A DNA stretch of 64,000 bases from Micropterix aruncella (GCA_944548615.1 OX155961.1:23651620-23715619); one strand, 5' to 3'. Counted from the stretch's first letter, positions 35,372 to 46,500 are shown. Program-made: numbers and translations. Notes: generated by a model not told the origin, from the sequence alone.

Positions 35372-36824
35372 TGTATGTTTTTAAATTTGTAGGTTTGTAA
35401 GTTTGTATGTGGGGGGTAATCTCTGAAACTACTTATCCGATTTGCAGAAATCTTTTACTTATAGAAGCTTCATTACCGACGAGTGTTATAGGCCATATAA
35501 AACAAACAAACAAATTTCTCCGCTACTTTTGGAATTTGGAAGACATGAGATTGAGGTGCTCATCTCCGTCATTCTCCATTAAACACCTAATATTTACACT
35601 GACAAATAAATCTTATCTTTTTATTTGTTGCTACTAGGATAATTATTATCTTTTTATTCTGTTTTATTTATTGACTAGCTACTTGACTATTTTAATTACT
35701 GGTTTTTTATTTTATTTTAATTATTTTTTTTTATTTTTCAAATTATTACCCTGTTATTTTTCTCTACTTACTGATTATCACTGCAATTATAATTTTATTG
35801 TATTTTATTATTATAATTATTTTAACAATTCTTTTACTGGATATTTTTTGATTTCATTATTACTTTTCTATTTTTCAACATGATTATAATTTAGGTATTA
35901 GTTATCATTAAAATAACTCTTGAAATTTATGCTAAGTATTTATTAGAGTTATTAGATTTACTATATTTCATTTATTTTTTAATTTTTGTTTTTCTCAGTA
36001 ATAGTACTTTAATAAGTGTGCGCACAATATAAAATGTACAAGTGACCTAGTCGAGTCTACCTTGGTACGGGCTTCGGCCTAGTTAGGCAGACTTTGTGAA
36101 TAATGTTTTTGGAAAATTACTTACGAAAATAAATGTATTCTTATTCTTATTCTTATTTATAGGCCATATGTTATAGGCCATATATATAGTATTATTGCCA
36201 TAAATATTCGTTTTCAATACGAAATCGCAATATATGTAAATCAAGTCGGAGAAAATGACCTGGGGAGTTTATCGGCGTGCGCTAACGAAACGGTTTGTGA
36301 TATATGTGACAACAAAATATGACAAAATCATTGGCCTCAAAGAGATCTATTATAAAGTTTGCGACAGCATTTATCCAACTTTTATATTTAGGCTACAATA
36401 ACTGGTTTTATATCTCGAAAAAATAAGAAACATAAGTTAGCAGTGTTTCTTAAAGACATTAGCAATAAAATAATTACGGGTCTTAAATAGAGATCAAATT
36501 AGTCACTTACTGTAAGTTTTTAGGTGGTATATTTAAAGAGATACCATTAAATTAGTAACGTGTGAAAGCACCTAGAAATACCTAGCAGGCGGCAGCGGCG
36601 GCTACTGGCCCAGCAAGGTCAGCGTTCAGCGAAAAGCGGCGCGGGTGGTAAGGAACAAGACGAGTATCTACGAGAGATAGGTAGCGTGCATCTGAGGGGG
36701 GGGGGGGCGGACGTCTTGCACTATATCTAAATGTAGCTTCTAAAAAGCAAATAAATGCCACCGTACTTAAATTAACAAATCGATTAGAAACTTGAAGCTA
36801 ACCGAAGCCGCGGGCAACAGCTAG
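35372..36824 (+). mobile_element. Helitron-like element, 3' end present, split by a non-LTR insertion
   Basis: It ends GAAGCCGCGGGCAACAG then CTAG at 36,821-36,824 followed by T, a 3' end common among lepidopteran Helitrons. The 5' part contains GTAATCTCTGAAACTAC and TTATCCGATTTG at about 35,416-35,445. The 5' TC end was not located and may lie before or inside the family X copy. Its middle is interrupted at 35,500-36,165. Confidence 0.55.
35500..36165 (+). repeat. 5'-truncated non-LTR 3' end inserted in the Helitron, with target duplication
   Basis: ATAGGCCATAT precedes the segment (35,489-35,499) and recurs after it (36,162-36,172, and again 14 bases later). The inserted piece ends in TTCTTATTCTTATTCTTA, a short-unit tail. 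It contains only untranslated-looking, T-rich sequence with a GGCTTCGGCCTAGTTAGGC palindrome-like block near 36,070. Confidence 0.6.
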
Positions 36825-37320
36825 TATATTTATTTATTTATTTTAGGAAAACCAACAGCTAATTATAATTTGACATATGTAATATGATAAAACATAAAAT
36901 AAATAAAAACCTAAACAGTCTGGAAAACATATAGGATGACATTTTATAAAGTCAAGTGACCTTCACTCAATTTATTTCTCCTTATTACAGGGCTCTGTTT
37001 CAAAGGAAACAGTTCTAAGGAATAAGGTCGATCATACGGAAACCGTTGCGATAGGCATATCTTTCCTTAGGGCGACATGTGTGGAAACAACCTTTTCACT
37101 CGATTAGACCGTCGAAAGTGAATATTTAACTGTGCGTGACAAGTAAGGTCGGAAAATCCGGAAGCGCCTTTGAAGAAAATATAGCCGTTCCTAAAATACC
37201 AGAGTCGAAATTATATTTAGAAACCAGCGCCTTGTTCGAAACGTTGGCGACCGTGAGTGGGATACTCATTCTGATAGATAGATAGATTTTAACACGCTTT
37301 TATTAACTAACTATGTAATG
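36825..37320. other. No gene recognised
   Basis: No supported frame. It starts with a TTTATTTATT run just after the Helitron end. Confidence 0.45.
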
Positions 37321-37924
37321 GAATCTAAGGTAACTAATTTAACCATCTTCCAAGGATCGTAGCGTCATGAAAATTGGCAGCTGTATGTAGTTCTAATGAC
37401 AATACAATAATATGGTACTGTCGAACTGATCTGATGATGGAGTCGGAAGATATGAACTGGAACTTCATGATGGAACATCGTATCATATCTGTGTTTGGAC
37501 TTGTTAGAAAAGTCTTGGAATGAACTTTGACCACGATTAGGTTTCAAGGTCTGATGATGAAGCCGGAAGATAGGCACTGGCATTCCATGATGGAATATCG
37601 TATCATAGTCGTGTTTGCACTTGTGAGAAAGGTCACGTAATTGACTTTGAACACAATCAGATTTTAAGGTTATAACAAACCTATTATATATTGACTTGTA
37701 AATATTGAGTGTAAATAGTGTAAATATTGACATAGGTGCCTGTATAAAATGTATATAGACCTGTACATGGAGAGTGTAAATAGAATAATATTGATATATC
37801 TATATACGATATATATTGACTTGAGTTGTCGGTTGCTGGTTATGTCCAAAACAACTGTAAGTAAAGATATTATTTTACGTGCATTTATAAAAGGGTGTTT
37901 TTAGTGTTTTTCTTTAAAACTATT
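37321..37924 (-). repeat. Dispersed repeat with internal tandem duplication, copy 2
   Basis: It matches 13,426-13,806, including both ~112 bp sub-units. Between the shared parts it holds about 210 extra bases (37,675-37,880) rich in TAAATATTGA-like motifs, absent from copy 1. Confidence 0.7.
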
Positions 37925-38261
37925 AACTTTTTGCATAACTGTATGTTAGAAGTACAGATGGCTTGGTACAGAATGGTTCTCTGCAGTTTGCCTACAAGCC
38001 TTAAAATTTCAACAACATGTTTACAATTACACACGGTCAGTTTTTAGTTACCGGCATTCTTAAAAGGGGTGAATCAATACGCAAATAATCTTTAATTAAA
38101 AAATAATAATCGCATCTTTAATTAAAAAAAAAGGGTAATTCAATTAAAAGAATGTTTATTTATTTTTTGATTTTTTGATTATTTTCAAATTACAACAGTT
38201 ATTAAATATCAATCAAATTTCAATCATAATATTTTAAGTCTAAGAAATAATAATATTTTAA
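37925..38261. other. No gene recognised
   Basis: AT-rich, with no supported frame. Confidence 0.45.
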
Positions 38262-38534
38262 ATCGGTATTCAAGCTCTAGAAGACCGACGCACAGTGGCT
38301 GATATGGTACTGTTACACAAAGTTATCCACAATACCATAGATAGTCCATACCTTGTCGAAAACTTACTTTTTTCCGTTCCTCCGCGATTAATTCGTAATT
38401 CACGCACGGTTGAAGTCTCTCGCGCCAATACTAACTACGGGAAAAATTCCATCGCCTATAGAGCTGATGTGCACGTACGACTCTCGTTTCTCCACCATCG
38501 ACATTTTCAATCTCAACCAACCGACGTTCGTTAA
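38262..38534 (+). pseudogene. Non-LTR reverse transcriptase C-terminal fragment
   Basis: The frame reads GIQALEDRRTVADMVLLHKV, IHNTIDSPYLVENLLFSVP and TNYGKNSIAYRAD. The motif LEDRR..AD...L.K...G..D.P.L is the typical end of CR1/Jockey-type ORF2 proteins. It is severely 5'-truncated and ends at a stop at 38,534. The BEL element has inserted ~380 bases downstream. Confidence 0.7.
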
Positions 38535-38915
38535 GGAATTATTCAAATCAATTGCACCTAACGAGCTTGCTAATACCTATCGTACTTAGTATTATACTTT
38601 TCATGCAACATATCAGTAGCTACCACAAATATTTATAAATATCTAAAAATATTTATAATATATCTATAAATAAATTAAACATCGATAAATATATGTATCT
38701 ATATATCTACTATACGACCTGTCTATACCATCGTCTAACTCCTTCTTCCTAATCACTTCCAATTCCCTACCTCTCCCATCGGTTTCTATATTAATTTTAT
38801 ATTTAATATAAACTATAATAAATTTTTAATTAAATATGCTGAAATTTGTTTAAAGCGATACTTTCGTAGGAAACGATAATCGGCGTAATGTTATTTTTCT
38901 ACGATATATTTATGA
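38535..38915. other. No gene; probable 3' UTR of the preceding fragment
   Basis: AT-rich. It ends at the target duplication of the BEL element. Confidence 0.4.
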
Positions 38916-38920
38916 ACAAG
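38916..38920. other. Target site duplication of the BEL element, left copy
   Basis: ACAAG immediately before the left LTR, repeated at 53,780-53,784 immediately after the right LTR. The 5 bp length is usual for BEL/Pao elements. Confidence 0.85.
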
Positions 38921-40019
38921 TGGTTATAAAATCCATCAGTTATTTTCCTGTGAGTTTCTCACACTGCTGAAGGGTGGTTTTTGTGGACTGTAAATGTTAT
39001 TTACCTTCGCGTTCTCTCGTTCTTCCTGGCCGCCGAGTAGTCTCCCGTATCTGGTTCACACTCTATTAGATGATCACACAGTGAAAGAGTTTATTTCAAA
39101 AAACCGTTTATTGTCACTCAATTTACTCGTGAGTTACAGTATACACTTAAATTTTGCGGGCGAGTACGTGACCAGCCAAGGGCTGCCGTATGTACAACTA
39201 TTGTCCCGCCGCTTAAGGGTCGTTCATTCTCGACCTCGGTATTTTTGTGACTGTTCGATTTTCCAAAATCGTTCACTAGCCTCGCTAAAGCCCCGCCACT
39301 CTAACCCGTGATTGGTTAAAAGGCAATGGCGGCGGTTAAGAGACCGGCCCACTGAGGGTTAAGGGGTGTGGCTTAGCGAGAGTACATATTATTTAATCAG
39401 GCTTACATTTTTAACTTAAATTAATCTCACCTTCATTGAAGGTAATTTTCTATAATATGTATTACTACTACATTATCATTAGGTTTATAGCAAAAATAGT
39501 AGATTAAACATTAACAATACATCATATTTAGTACTTAAAATTACTTCGAATAGCTAGCAAAATTATAAGTATTTGATTTTATCCAAGCTTTCAGTCGAAT
39601 AATTAATAGCCTCTTAATTACCTCAAACATTGCGATTATTTTGAGATTACCACATTTGTTTTAATATAAGAGGGTTGCGCGAGCGGCTTGCCGCGTTTAC
39701 GATTTTTTGTTATCGGTCGACACCCTCGATATATCCACTGCGAGAAATGACAGGCTGATAATTAATTAGGGGTCTTCGGCCCTTAAAGACGGCGATATAT
39801 TATTACCAGGACCTTTCATGGAATTTTGTCCTGCGTATTTAGTTAGGACTTCCTTGCGGATGATTTTAATATTTGAATGAGCCGTATTTCGTTTCAGTGT
39901 CTGTTATTTATGTCTGTTATGGGGTGGCTCGAGCGTGTGAAAGAGGAATATAAGCTTCTAAGAATCGATCTCTCGCGAACAGCCACCCATATTAGAGAAT
40001 GCAAGTGATAATTCGTACA
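38921..40019 (-). repeat. BEL 3' LTR (1,099 bp)
   Basis: In element orientation it begins TGTACGAATTATCAC and ends TTTTATAACCA. It is the same length as the right LTR (52,681-53,779) with six substitutions by eye. The 105-codon frame found in both LTRs is antisense to the element and unsupported. Confidence 0.95.
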
Positions 40020-40030
40020 TTTCCCCGCTC
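40020..40030 (-). promoter_or_regulatory. Polypurine tract
   Basis: GAGCGGGGAAA on the minus strand lies directly upstream of the 3' LTR. This is the expected primer site for plus-strand DNA synthesis. Confidence 0.75.
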
Positions 40031-40098
40031 ATGGCAACGTGCCAATAACTTATTTTACGAATTATTTACCTTAGATCTACGTTATTTATATCTATGGC

Positions 40099-43000
40099 TT
40101 ATTCTATTCGGGCGGACAATTCTAATCTAACTAGTTTGCTTATTGACCTGCGATAAATTTTTCCGTCGACTTTTACATCGACTATCCTGACAACACCTGT
40201 TTTGTCAGGGTAGACTTCCGTTACTATAGCGCGAGGCCATCTTCCTCTTTCTAGAGAGGGATCCAATATTAACACCAGTTCCCCCACCCTTAGTGGAGGT
40301 TGTACCTCCTTCCATTTAGGTCGAGAGACTAGCATAGGTAGTACTTCTTTAGACCACCTATTCCAAAAAGCGTCAGCTAGAGCTTGGGTCTGTCTCCACT
40401 GTTTACGGTTACATAAATCTCCAATGGTAAATTTACCCATAGCGGTGCTGTTAGAGTGTCCTAACAAAAAGCTTTGCGGCGTAAGTGGCTCCTGGTCTCG
40501 ACTGTCTATAGTGATGTGCGAGATAGGCCGCTGATTAAGGATTGACTCCACTTCAGCCAATAAGGTCTGCATCATTTCCACAGAAGGCACTCTTTCTTTG
40601 AATATGGCGTACAAAGCTCTTTTGGCTGACTTAACCATCGATTCCCAGCAGCCGCCATGATGGGGAGAAGCAGGTGGTATAAACCTCCAGTCAATCTGGT
40701 CGTTACTTAAACGTTCACGGATACGTTCATCGTCAATCTCTGAAACGACCTTCTTCAATTCGGCACTCGCACCTTTTAGATTAGATGCATTATCTGACAT
40801 TATCACCCTTGGTTTGCCCCGCCGGGCTATGAATCTTCTTATCGCTTGTATTGTCGAATTAGTAGACAAATCAAATGCTAATTCAATGTGAACCGCTCGT
40901 GTGGTTAGACAAGAGAACAACACGCCATATCGTTTCTCCACTTTTCTTCGTATAGTCACCTGAACCGGCCCGAAGTAGTCTACGCCTACGGCGTTAAAAC
41001 ACCTCGTATGATGCTGCAAACGTGACATCGGGAGTTGTCCCATCAACGCTGTGACTGGTTTTGCCCTTCTCATTTTGCACAGCATACACTGGTATATAAA
41101 TTTTTTGACCGTTTGACGGGGACTAATTAGCCAGAACCTCTGGCGTAGGCTGGCCAATGTCGTTTCAACCCCGGAATGAGCCATCTCCTCATGAGTTCTT
41201 ACCACCAGTAGTTGTGTATAGCGATCCCGGCCGTCAAGTATTATGGGATACTTAGTGTCGTGTGGTATACCCGGCGCATTTGCGATGCGGCCGCCTACTC
41301 TTATTAAGCCCCGCTCGTCTAAGTACGCATTTAAACCTATCAAACGGCTATTCCTAGGTAAAGTCCCTTTCACTCGTATAAGTTCTATTTCTTTCTTAAA
41401 AGAACGACTCTGCGACTCCTTTAATGATATTATTTCAGCGCTGGCAATGTCTTGTCCGTTTAAAATGCAGTTATTTGTGGCACCTCTACATAGTTGAATA
41501 AACTTCCTAACGTAGGCCCCTACGCGCAATAATCTGCGATGTTGGGAGAATCTCGCGACATCTATTGTGCTCGTAGGTACAGCGTGTAGCGCAAATACCG
41601 CCAATGGTTTATACTCGAGGGATATCTTATCCTTTTCCCCGGGTTGATGGGGAACCTTTGCCGGCCATACCTCTGGTGGCTGTCTAAGGTATTCAGGACC
41701 ATTCAGCCAACGGCTCTCGGGCGAGAGGTCAATTTTTGACGTCGCTCTCGTAGCTTCATCTGCAGGATTACTATTTCCGCTTAACCATCTCCACTCCTCC
41801 GGGGTAGTCAGTTCGTCCAATACTCCCAGACGGTTAGAGACAAATTGTTGGTGGTCGGAGCTACGTGAACGTATCCACCAAAGTACGTTCATCGAGTCGG
41901 TCCATAAAATCTTTTCATGAAATTTAATTTTGTACTCGCTAGTGATTTTTTTTGCTAGTTCGGCGCCTAATAGTGCTGCTGTCAGTTCTAAACGCGGTAT
42001 TGTCATTTTTTTTAACGGCGCGACTCTGGTTTTACTTGCGATAAAGGATGTGGTCGGTTCTTCGCCTGGTCTGGCTATTCTCATATACGCGACAGCGCAC
42101 ATAGCCTCTTGAGACGCGTCACAATATATGTGTAATTGTCTATTTTCGGAGGGATTCTTTGTTACGCCGTGATAGCGTGAAATCCTTACGTCCTTCGCCG
42201 AGCGAAGGGCATTTATCCATTCACCCCAACCTTTGAAAATATCTTGTGTGACCTCCTCATCCCAGGCTACACCGCTGGTCCACACCTTTTGCATTAGAAT
42301 TTTGGCTCGGATAGTTATTGGGCTTAATACCCCGAGTGGGTCATAAATTGACATTACTACCTTAAGAGCCTCTCGTTTCGTTGGCACTCTCTGGCCCGTT
42401 TTTAAGGCGTCATCGAGTTTTTCTAACCTAAAATTAAATGTAAGTTGGTCACTTTCTGGCAACCATTCTAACCCTAAAAGCCGTTGAGAGCTTATCTCTC
42501 CTTTCTCCAGAGCAATATTATGGGTAGCTTTCCTTTCTTCGGGTATTTCGTTCAAAACGCTTTGATAATTAGACGCCCAGCCCTTTAAGAAAAAATTCCC
42601 TTGTTGATGGATGTAAATTATGTTTTTTATCACGTTACGAGCTTCTTCTATTGAAGAAGACCCGAAAGCAAGGTCGTCCGTAAAGTGATGGTCTGTGATA
42701 GCCTCCACTGCTAGAGGGTACTGATTCTTGAAACGTTCAGCGTTTTTATTTCGGATATAGAGGGCTGATGTCGGGGATGACCGAGAACCGAATATTAAAG
42801 AGGACATTTTTAGGATACGAGGTTCTATATCGCGCCGATATCCCCGCCAAAGGAACAACTGACTATAGGTATCGTCCTCGATCACCTTAATACGCATGAA
42901 CATGTCCCCAATATCGGCGGTAAAAGCCACCGGATGCTCGCGGAACCTAAAAAGTATACCTGTTATGCTTTGATTATAGTCTGGCCCCGTTATCAGTAAG

Positions 43001-44511
43001 CTATTTAGAGATACTCCCTTTACGCTAGCAGCAGCGTCATGCACGATCCTAAGCTTGTTTCCTTTGGCGGCGCTACAGACACCCAAGCGTGGTAAAAACC
43101 ATATATCAGTTCGGCCGGCTAATTTGGAAGGGTCTACTTCTTCGGCGTAACCTTCTGCTAAGTACTTGTCCATTTTCTGACAATAAGCGTCTCCATAAGT
43201 CCGATCTCTGTCCATTTTTCTCTCGACGGCGTGAAGTCGAGCTAGCGCCATAGGTCGGCTATCAGGAAGAACGCGTCTGTCATCTCGCCAGAGCAACCCC
43301 GTGTGCCATACCCCGCCGTTTAACGAAGTAGTGGATTCCAATAATTTTTTAGACCTTACCGAGTCCGCAAGTTCTCGCTTTTTATTCGGCCAGTCTTGCT
43401 CTAATCTGAGGTTTTCCTCGAGTAATCTCTGAAGAGACGCGTCATTGCTACCGCTATCACTTAGGCAGAAGCTATGTAATGCGTCATTTTGCCTATCTAC
43501 AGATACTCGTCCCACTGGAACCCAGCCCAGTAGTGTTTTTGACAACGATAATTCGTCATTAATGCGCCTTAATCCGCGTGAAACGATTAATTCCCAACAA
43601 TTAGCCCCGATTAGTAGGCGCGGTTGGACATCTGATATTTTGTCGCCTTTCACCGCAGTCAAAGTGTCAAAATCAGAGGCGGCCGCCGATAAATTTTTTA
43701 ATTTCGGAAGGTTTAACGCCGCAATACTATAAGCCTGCACGTCGAAAACCTTACGGCCCAATTCCCCCCTTATTTGAAACGAGACTGTTTCAGCCCCTTT
43801 AGAAGAAGTTTTCATACTTCCTATACCACATACCTCCATATTGGTGGGAGGCCCTCTAATATTCAGCTCTTGCGCGACTTCGCGGTCTATTATAGAGACC
43901 GTCGATCCGCTGTCTAAAAGCGCGTAAACTACCTTTCTCCCCTTTGGTCCTATTAACGTTATCGGTAAAACTTGCAAGAGGACTCTGTTGTTGGCTACTG
44001 TATGCGCGACAATAGCCCCGGTCTGTGTTTCACCTTCGGCTGTTGCCGTAATTATCTCGGTTCCGCCGAGCGCCGCGTCCGCGGCAGTAAGTAAGAAATG
44101 ATACTTAAATCGAGGAAACCTTTTATAGGCTGGGCAGTTTTTCCTGCCGTGCGAAGGTGCAAGGCATTTAAAGCATCGCTTAAGTGATTTTACGACTTCC
44201 CAGCGAGAGTCTAGGGAAAGTTTTTTAAACCTTTCGCATTTGCTGAGAAAATGATCGCCGGTACAATTTGGGCATTTCATACGAGACTGCTCAGTCATGT
44301 TAAGAACGTAATTTTTATGATTTTGCTGTTTATACTTTTTATCGCGCGCTACTACTTGATTTTTTCTACCGCTGTCTAATGGACCTATTCCCGCATCTTG
44401 CGAGTCTATCGCTAGTGTTTCTAGCCAAGATGCGAAGCGTATGATAACCGGTTCGTCTGGTTTACCCTTTCCTTTATCTCCTAGCCACAATGTTAATAAG
44501 TTTTTTGGCAA
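40099..44511 (-). CDS. BEL/Pao Pol: zinc knuckles, protease, reverse transcriptase, RNase H, integrase
   Basis: One open frame of ~1,470 codons. Two zinc knuckles lie at residues 80-92 (C-x2-C-x3-H-x4-C) and 113-126, so the first part is really the end of Gag. The aspartic protease is ALLDSGSTVSIID near residue 197. The reverse transcriptase shows AFTADIGDMFMRI, SQLFLWRG, FGSRSSPTSA and HHFTDDLAFG; FTDD replaces the usual Y-x-DD. RNase H shows YCDASQEAM, PRLELTAALLGAELA and WTDSMNVLWWI. The integrase has the HHCC-type HEEMAHSG plus CMLCKMRRA zinc region and the D-D-E core (GVDYFGPV, MSDNASNLKG, HHGGCWESMVK). The C-terminal domain ends in VDGKIYRRSISKLVRL. No start is needed: the frame continues upstream into Gag except for one TGA at 44,545. 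No envelope gene is present. Confidence 0.95.
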   Translation of the reverse strand: MPKNLLTLWLGDKGKGKPDEPVIIRFASWLETLAIDSQDAGIGPLDSGRKNQVVARDKKYKQQNHKNYVLNMTEQSRMKCPNCTGDHFLSKCERFKKLSLDSRWEVVKSLKRCFKCLAPSHGRKNCPAYKRFPRFKYHFLLTAADAALGGTEIITATAEGETQTGAIVAHTVANNRVLLQVLPITLIGPKGRKVVYALLDSGSTVSIIDREVAQELNIRGPPTNMEVCGIGSMKTSSKGAETVSFQIRGELGRKVFDVQAYSIAALNLPKLKNLSAAASDFDTLTAVKGDKISDVQPRLLIGANCWELIVSRGLRRINDELSLSKTLLGWVPVGRVSVDRQNDALHSFCLSDSGSNDASLQRLLEENLRLEQDWPNKKRELADSVRSKKLLESTTSLNGGVWHTGLLWRDDRRVLPDSRPMALARLHAVERKMDRDRTYGDAYCQKMDKYLAEGYAEEVDPSKLAGRTDIWFLPRLGVCSAAKGNKLRIVHDAAASVKGVSLNSLLITGPDYNQSITGILFRFREHPVAFTADIGDMFMRIKVIEDDTYSQLFLWRGYRRDIEPRILKMSSLIFGSRSSPTSALYIRNKNAERFKNQYPLAVEAITDHHFTDDLAFGSSSIEEARNVIKNIIYIHQQGNFFLKGWASNYQSVLNEIPEERKATHNIALEKGEISSQRLLGLEWLPESDQLTFNFRLEKLDDALKTGQRVPTKREALKVVMSIYDPLGVLSPITIRAKILMQKVWTSGVAWDEEVTQDIFKGWGEWINALRSAKDVRISRYHGVTKNPSENRQLHIYCDASQEAMCAVAYMRIARPGEEPTTSFIASKTRVAPLKKMTIPRLELTAALLGAELAKKITSEYKIKFHEKILWTDSMNVLWWIRSRSSDHQQFVSNRLGVLDELTTPEEWRWLSGNSNPADEATRATSKIDLSPESRWLNGPEYLRQPPEVWPAKVPHQPGEKDKISLEYKPLAVFALHAVPTSTIDVARFSQHRRLLRVGAYVRKFIQLCRGATNNCILNGQDIASAEIISLKESQSRSFKKEIELIRVKGTLPRNSRLIGLNAYLDERGLIRVGGRIANAPGIPHDTKYPIILDGRDRYTQLLVVRTHEEMAHSGVETTLASLRQRFWLISPRQTVKKFIYQCMLCKMRRAKPVTALMGQLPMSRLQHHTRCFNAVGVDYFGPVQVTIRRKVEKRYGVLFSCLTTRAVHIELAFDLSTNSTIQAIRRFIARRGKPRVIMSDNASNLKGASAELKKVVSEIDDERIRERLSNDQIDWRFIPPASPHHGGCWESMVKSAKRALYAIFKERVPSVEMMQTLLAEVESILNQRPISHITIDSRDQEPLTPQSFLLGHSNSTAMGKFTIGDLCNRKQWRQTQALADAFWNRWSKEVLPMLVSRPKWKEVQPPLRVGELVLILDPSLERGRWPRAIVTEVYPDKTGVVRIVDVKVDGKIYRRSISKLVRLELSARIE

Positions 44512-44544
44512 CTTCGCTACAAGAGAACCTAAAAGTTCTGGGTT

Positions 44545-44857
44545 TCATAGGTGCTCAATCCTATTTACTGATTTTACTGTGGCCACCAGATTCTTAACTT
44601 GGCAAGCAAATTGCAACAATTCCTCTGCTTCTATAAATTCAGAGAGGTCCCTGGTTTTACGTAAATCAGCTAGTGTGCGCTGAATAATTACATTTGGATT
44701 TCCAAATAACGTCTCTAATGTTTTCATTATTTCGCCAACGTTCGCAGGGGATAAAAGTAACCCTGAAACGCAATCTCTTGCTCGTCCGCGTATCGCGGAT
44801 TGCAAGCGAAGTAAGTTTTGTTGTCATTCAGACCTATAACTTCGGTGGACTGGTTAA
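44545..44857 (-). pseudogene. BEL gag, second part (after the nested insertion), ending in TGA
   Basis: From the TTAA at 44,854-44,857 the minus strand reads QSTEVIGLNDNKTYFALQSA, then IRGRARDCVSGLLL and VKNLVATVKSVNRIEHL, then a stop. It is the middle of the BEL Gag domain (DUF1759-like). It joins in frame to the part ending at 51,622 if the insertion is removed. After the TGA the same frame goes on (NPELLGSLVAKLPKNLL) into the pol frame. The stop lies inside a domain rather than at the gag-pol border, so it looks like a nonsense mutation and not a regulated readthrough site. Confidence 0.85.
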
Positions 44858-44932
44858 CCCCTCTCCTCGCGGAATAAAATTCAGCCGTCCCATTCGCGCG
44901 CGACCTTTTCGCGCGCAAAATCGACGACCTTG

Positions 44933-45474
44933 ATAAAAACGACCATAACTTGTAAACCACTATACAGATCATAAAAAGAAGAACTGTAAAATGATCGCAT
45001 TGAAATTTGACATATAAAACATTATAACCTTATCTCGTAAATCAATTAAGATAATAATGGCGACAAATTACAAATTTGGCGAAGTGAAAAAACTCGCCTA
45101 TTTATCATTTCGATGTTTTTATCACAAAATACGAAAGTCTATGCGGAAATTGTATTTACAGTTATGTTCTTTATTAAATGCTTTAAAAACCATTATTTTG
45201 TTTTACTTCTTTGCATACAAAAATATTTAGTTTTTCAGTCATAATAACCAAGAAAAATTTGATGTCTCCTCGTAAAAATTTTTTTTTTAAATTTTGTATT
45301 TCTGACTACTTAGGGACTTTATTTATATGAAATTCTTTCATAATAACTTTTCCACTACACTACACTTCTTATAAAATCATACCAGTTCTTTCAGCTTTGT
45401 CTGATATTACAGAAAAATCCAAACTTTTGCGAGTTGGTGACGAAAATTTGGCATTAATTTTGACAGGTCATAAT
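44933..45474. other. Interior of the TTAA insertion, nothing recognised
   Basis: AT-rich, with no supported frame. Confidence 0.5.
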
Positions 45475-45854
45475 ACAAAAGTGGATAAAGTTTTTCAAAT
45501 ATATTGTGTTATTATGTGCTTATTATATGTCTAATAACTAATTATTATACTCTAAAGAGTCACATTTCATAGAAAAACTATAGGAAATCACACTCAAAAT
45601 ATGGTAATTCTTCTATACTAATTACGTAAACAAATAGGTATGCGCACCCCGCGATTTCGCGAATATCGATAAAATTAGGCAGCGCGCCTGTCTATGCAAT
45701 ATCGCCGCGGTGCAATCTCATTTGTTTAGGCAAATTCGGAGTGTGATTTTCTAGTTTCTTCTATGAAATGTGACTGGAGTATAATAATTAGTTATTGGAC
45801 ATCTAATAAGCGTCAAGTTTTCAATACATTCGAAAAAATTCTAACCACTTTTGT
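45475..45854. repeat. Large palindrome, arms ~130 bp
   Basis: ACAAAAGTGG, then TATGTCTAATAACTAATTAT and the block with GTCACATTTCATAGA at 45,475-45,600, reappear as reverse complement at 45,715-45,854 (CCAGTCACATTTCATAGAAG and so on). About 120 bases lie between the arms. The outer ACAAAAGTGG/CCACTTTTGT words also border the hairpins that follow. Confidence 0.85.
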
Positions 45855-45914
45855 ATGCCTTTGCAATTATTATGAAATCAGACTATCGCGGTTGCTTCAC
45901 ATTATAGCTTTATA

Positions 45915-46500
45915 AACGAATTTACCGCGTGAAGTGTGTAGCACCCGACGTTTCGGCGACGTTGCCCAGGGTAGACTGGACAGCGGCGGCTGCAACGTCG
46001 CCGAAACGTTGGTGTCCAAACTTTACGTGGTAAATTCGTTTTTTAACCACATTTGTATCATGCCTTTGCAATTATTATGAAAAAGATTATCGCGGTTGTT
46101 TGACATTATAAATAGCTTTATAAACGAATTTACCGCGTGAAATTTGTGGCACCCGACGTTTCGGCGACGTTGCAGCCGCCGTTGTCCAGGGTAGACTGGA
46201 CAGCGGCCGCTGCAACATCGCCGAAACGTCGGGTGCTACAAACATCACGCGGTAAATTCGTTTATAAAGCTATTTATAATGTCAAACAAACGCGTTAAGT
46301 TTTTGATTTCATAATAATGGCAAAGGCATTATACAAAGTGGTTAAAAAACGAATTTACCGCGTGAAGTTTGTAGCACCCGACGTTTCGGCGACGTTGCAG
46401 CAGCCGTTGTCCCGAGTAGACTGGACAGCGGCCGCTGCAACATCGCCGAAACGTCGGGTGCTACAAACTTCACGCGGTATATTCGTTTTTTAACAACTTT
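45915..46500. repeat. Three consecutive fold-back hairpins of the 12.1 kb family
   Basis: Hairpins lie at about 45,915-46,040, 46,124-46,263 and 46,335-46,500. Each has arms running from ACGAATTTACCGCGTGAA through GCACCCGACGTTTCGGCGAC to a centre near CCAGGGTAGACTGGACAGCG. The linkers (ATTATAAATAGCTTTATAAA and AATGTCAAACAA) are themselves inverted between neighbours, so the arrangement is nested. The minus frame ending TSPKRRVLQTSRGKFVF is an arm read as protein. Confidence 0.9.

Noticed and set aside
38994..39311. 105-codon plus frame present in both LTRs (also 52,754-53,071)
   Set aside because: Antisense to the element. Its conservation is explained by LTR identity and no motif is present.
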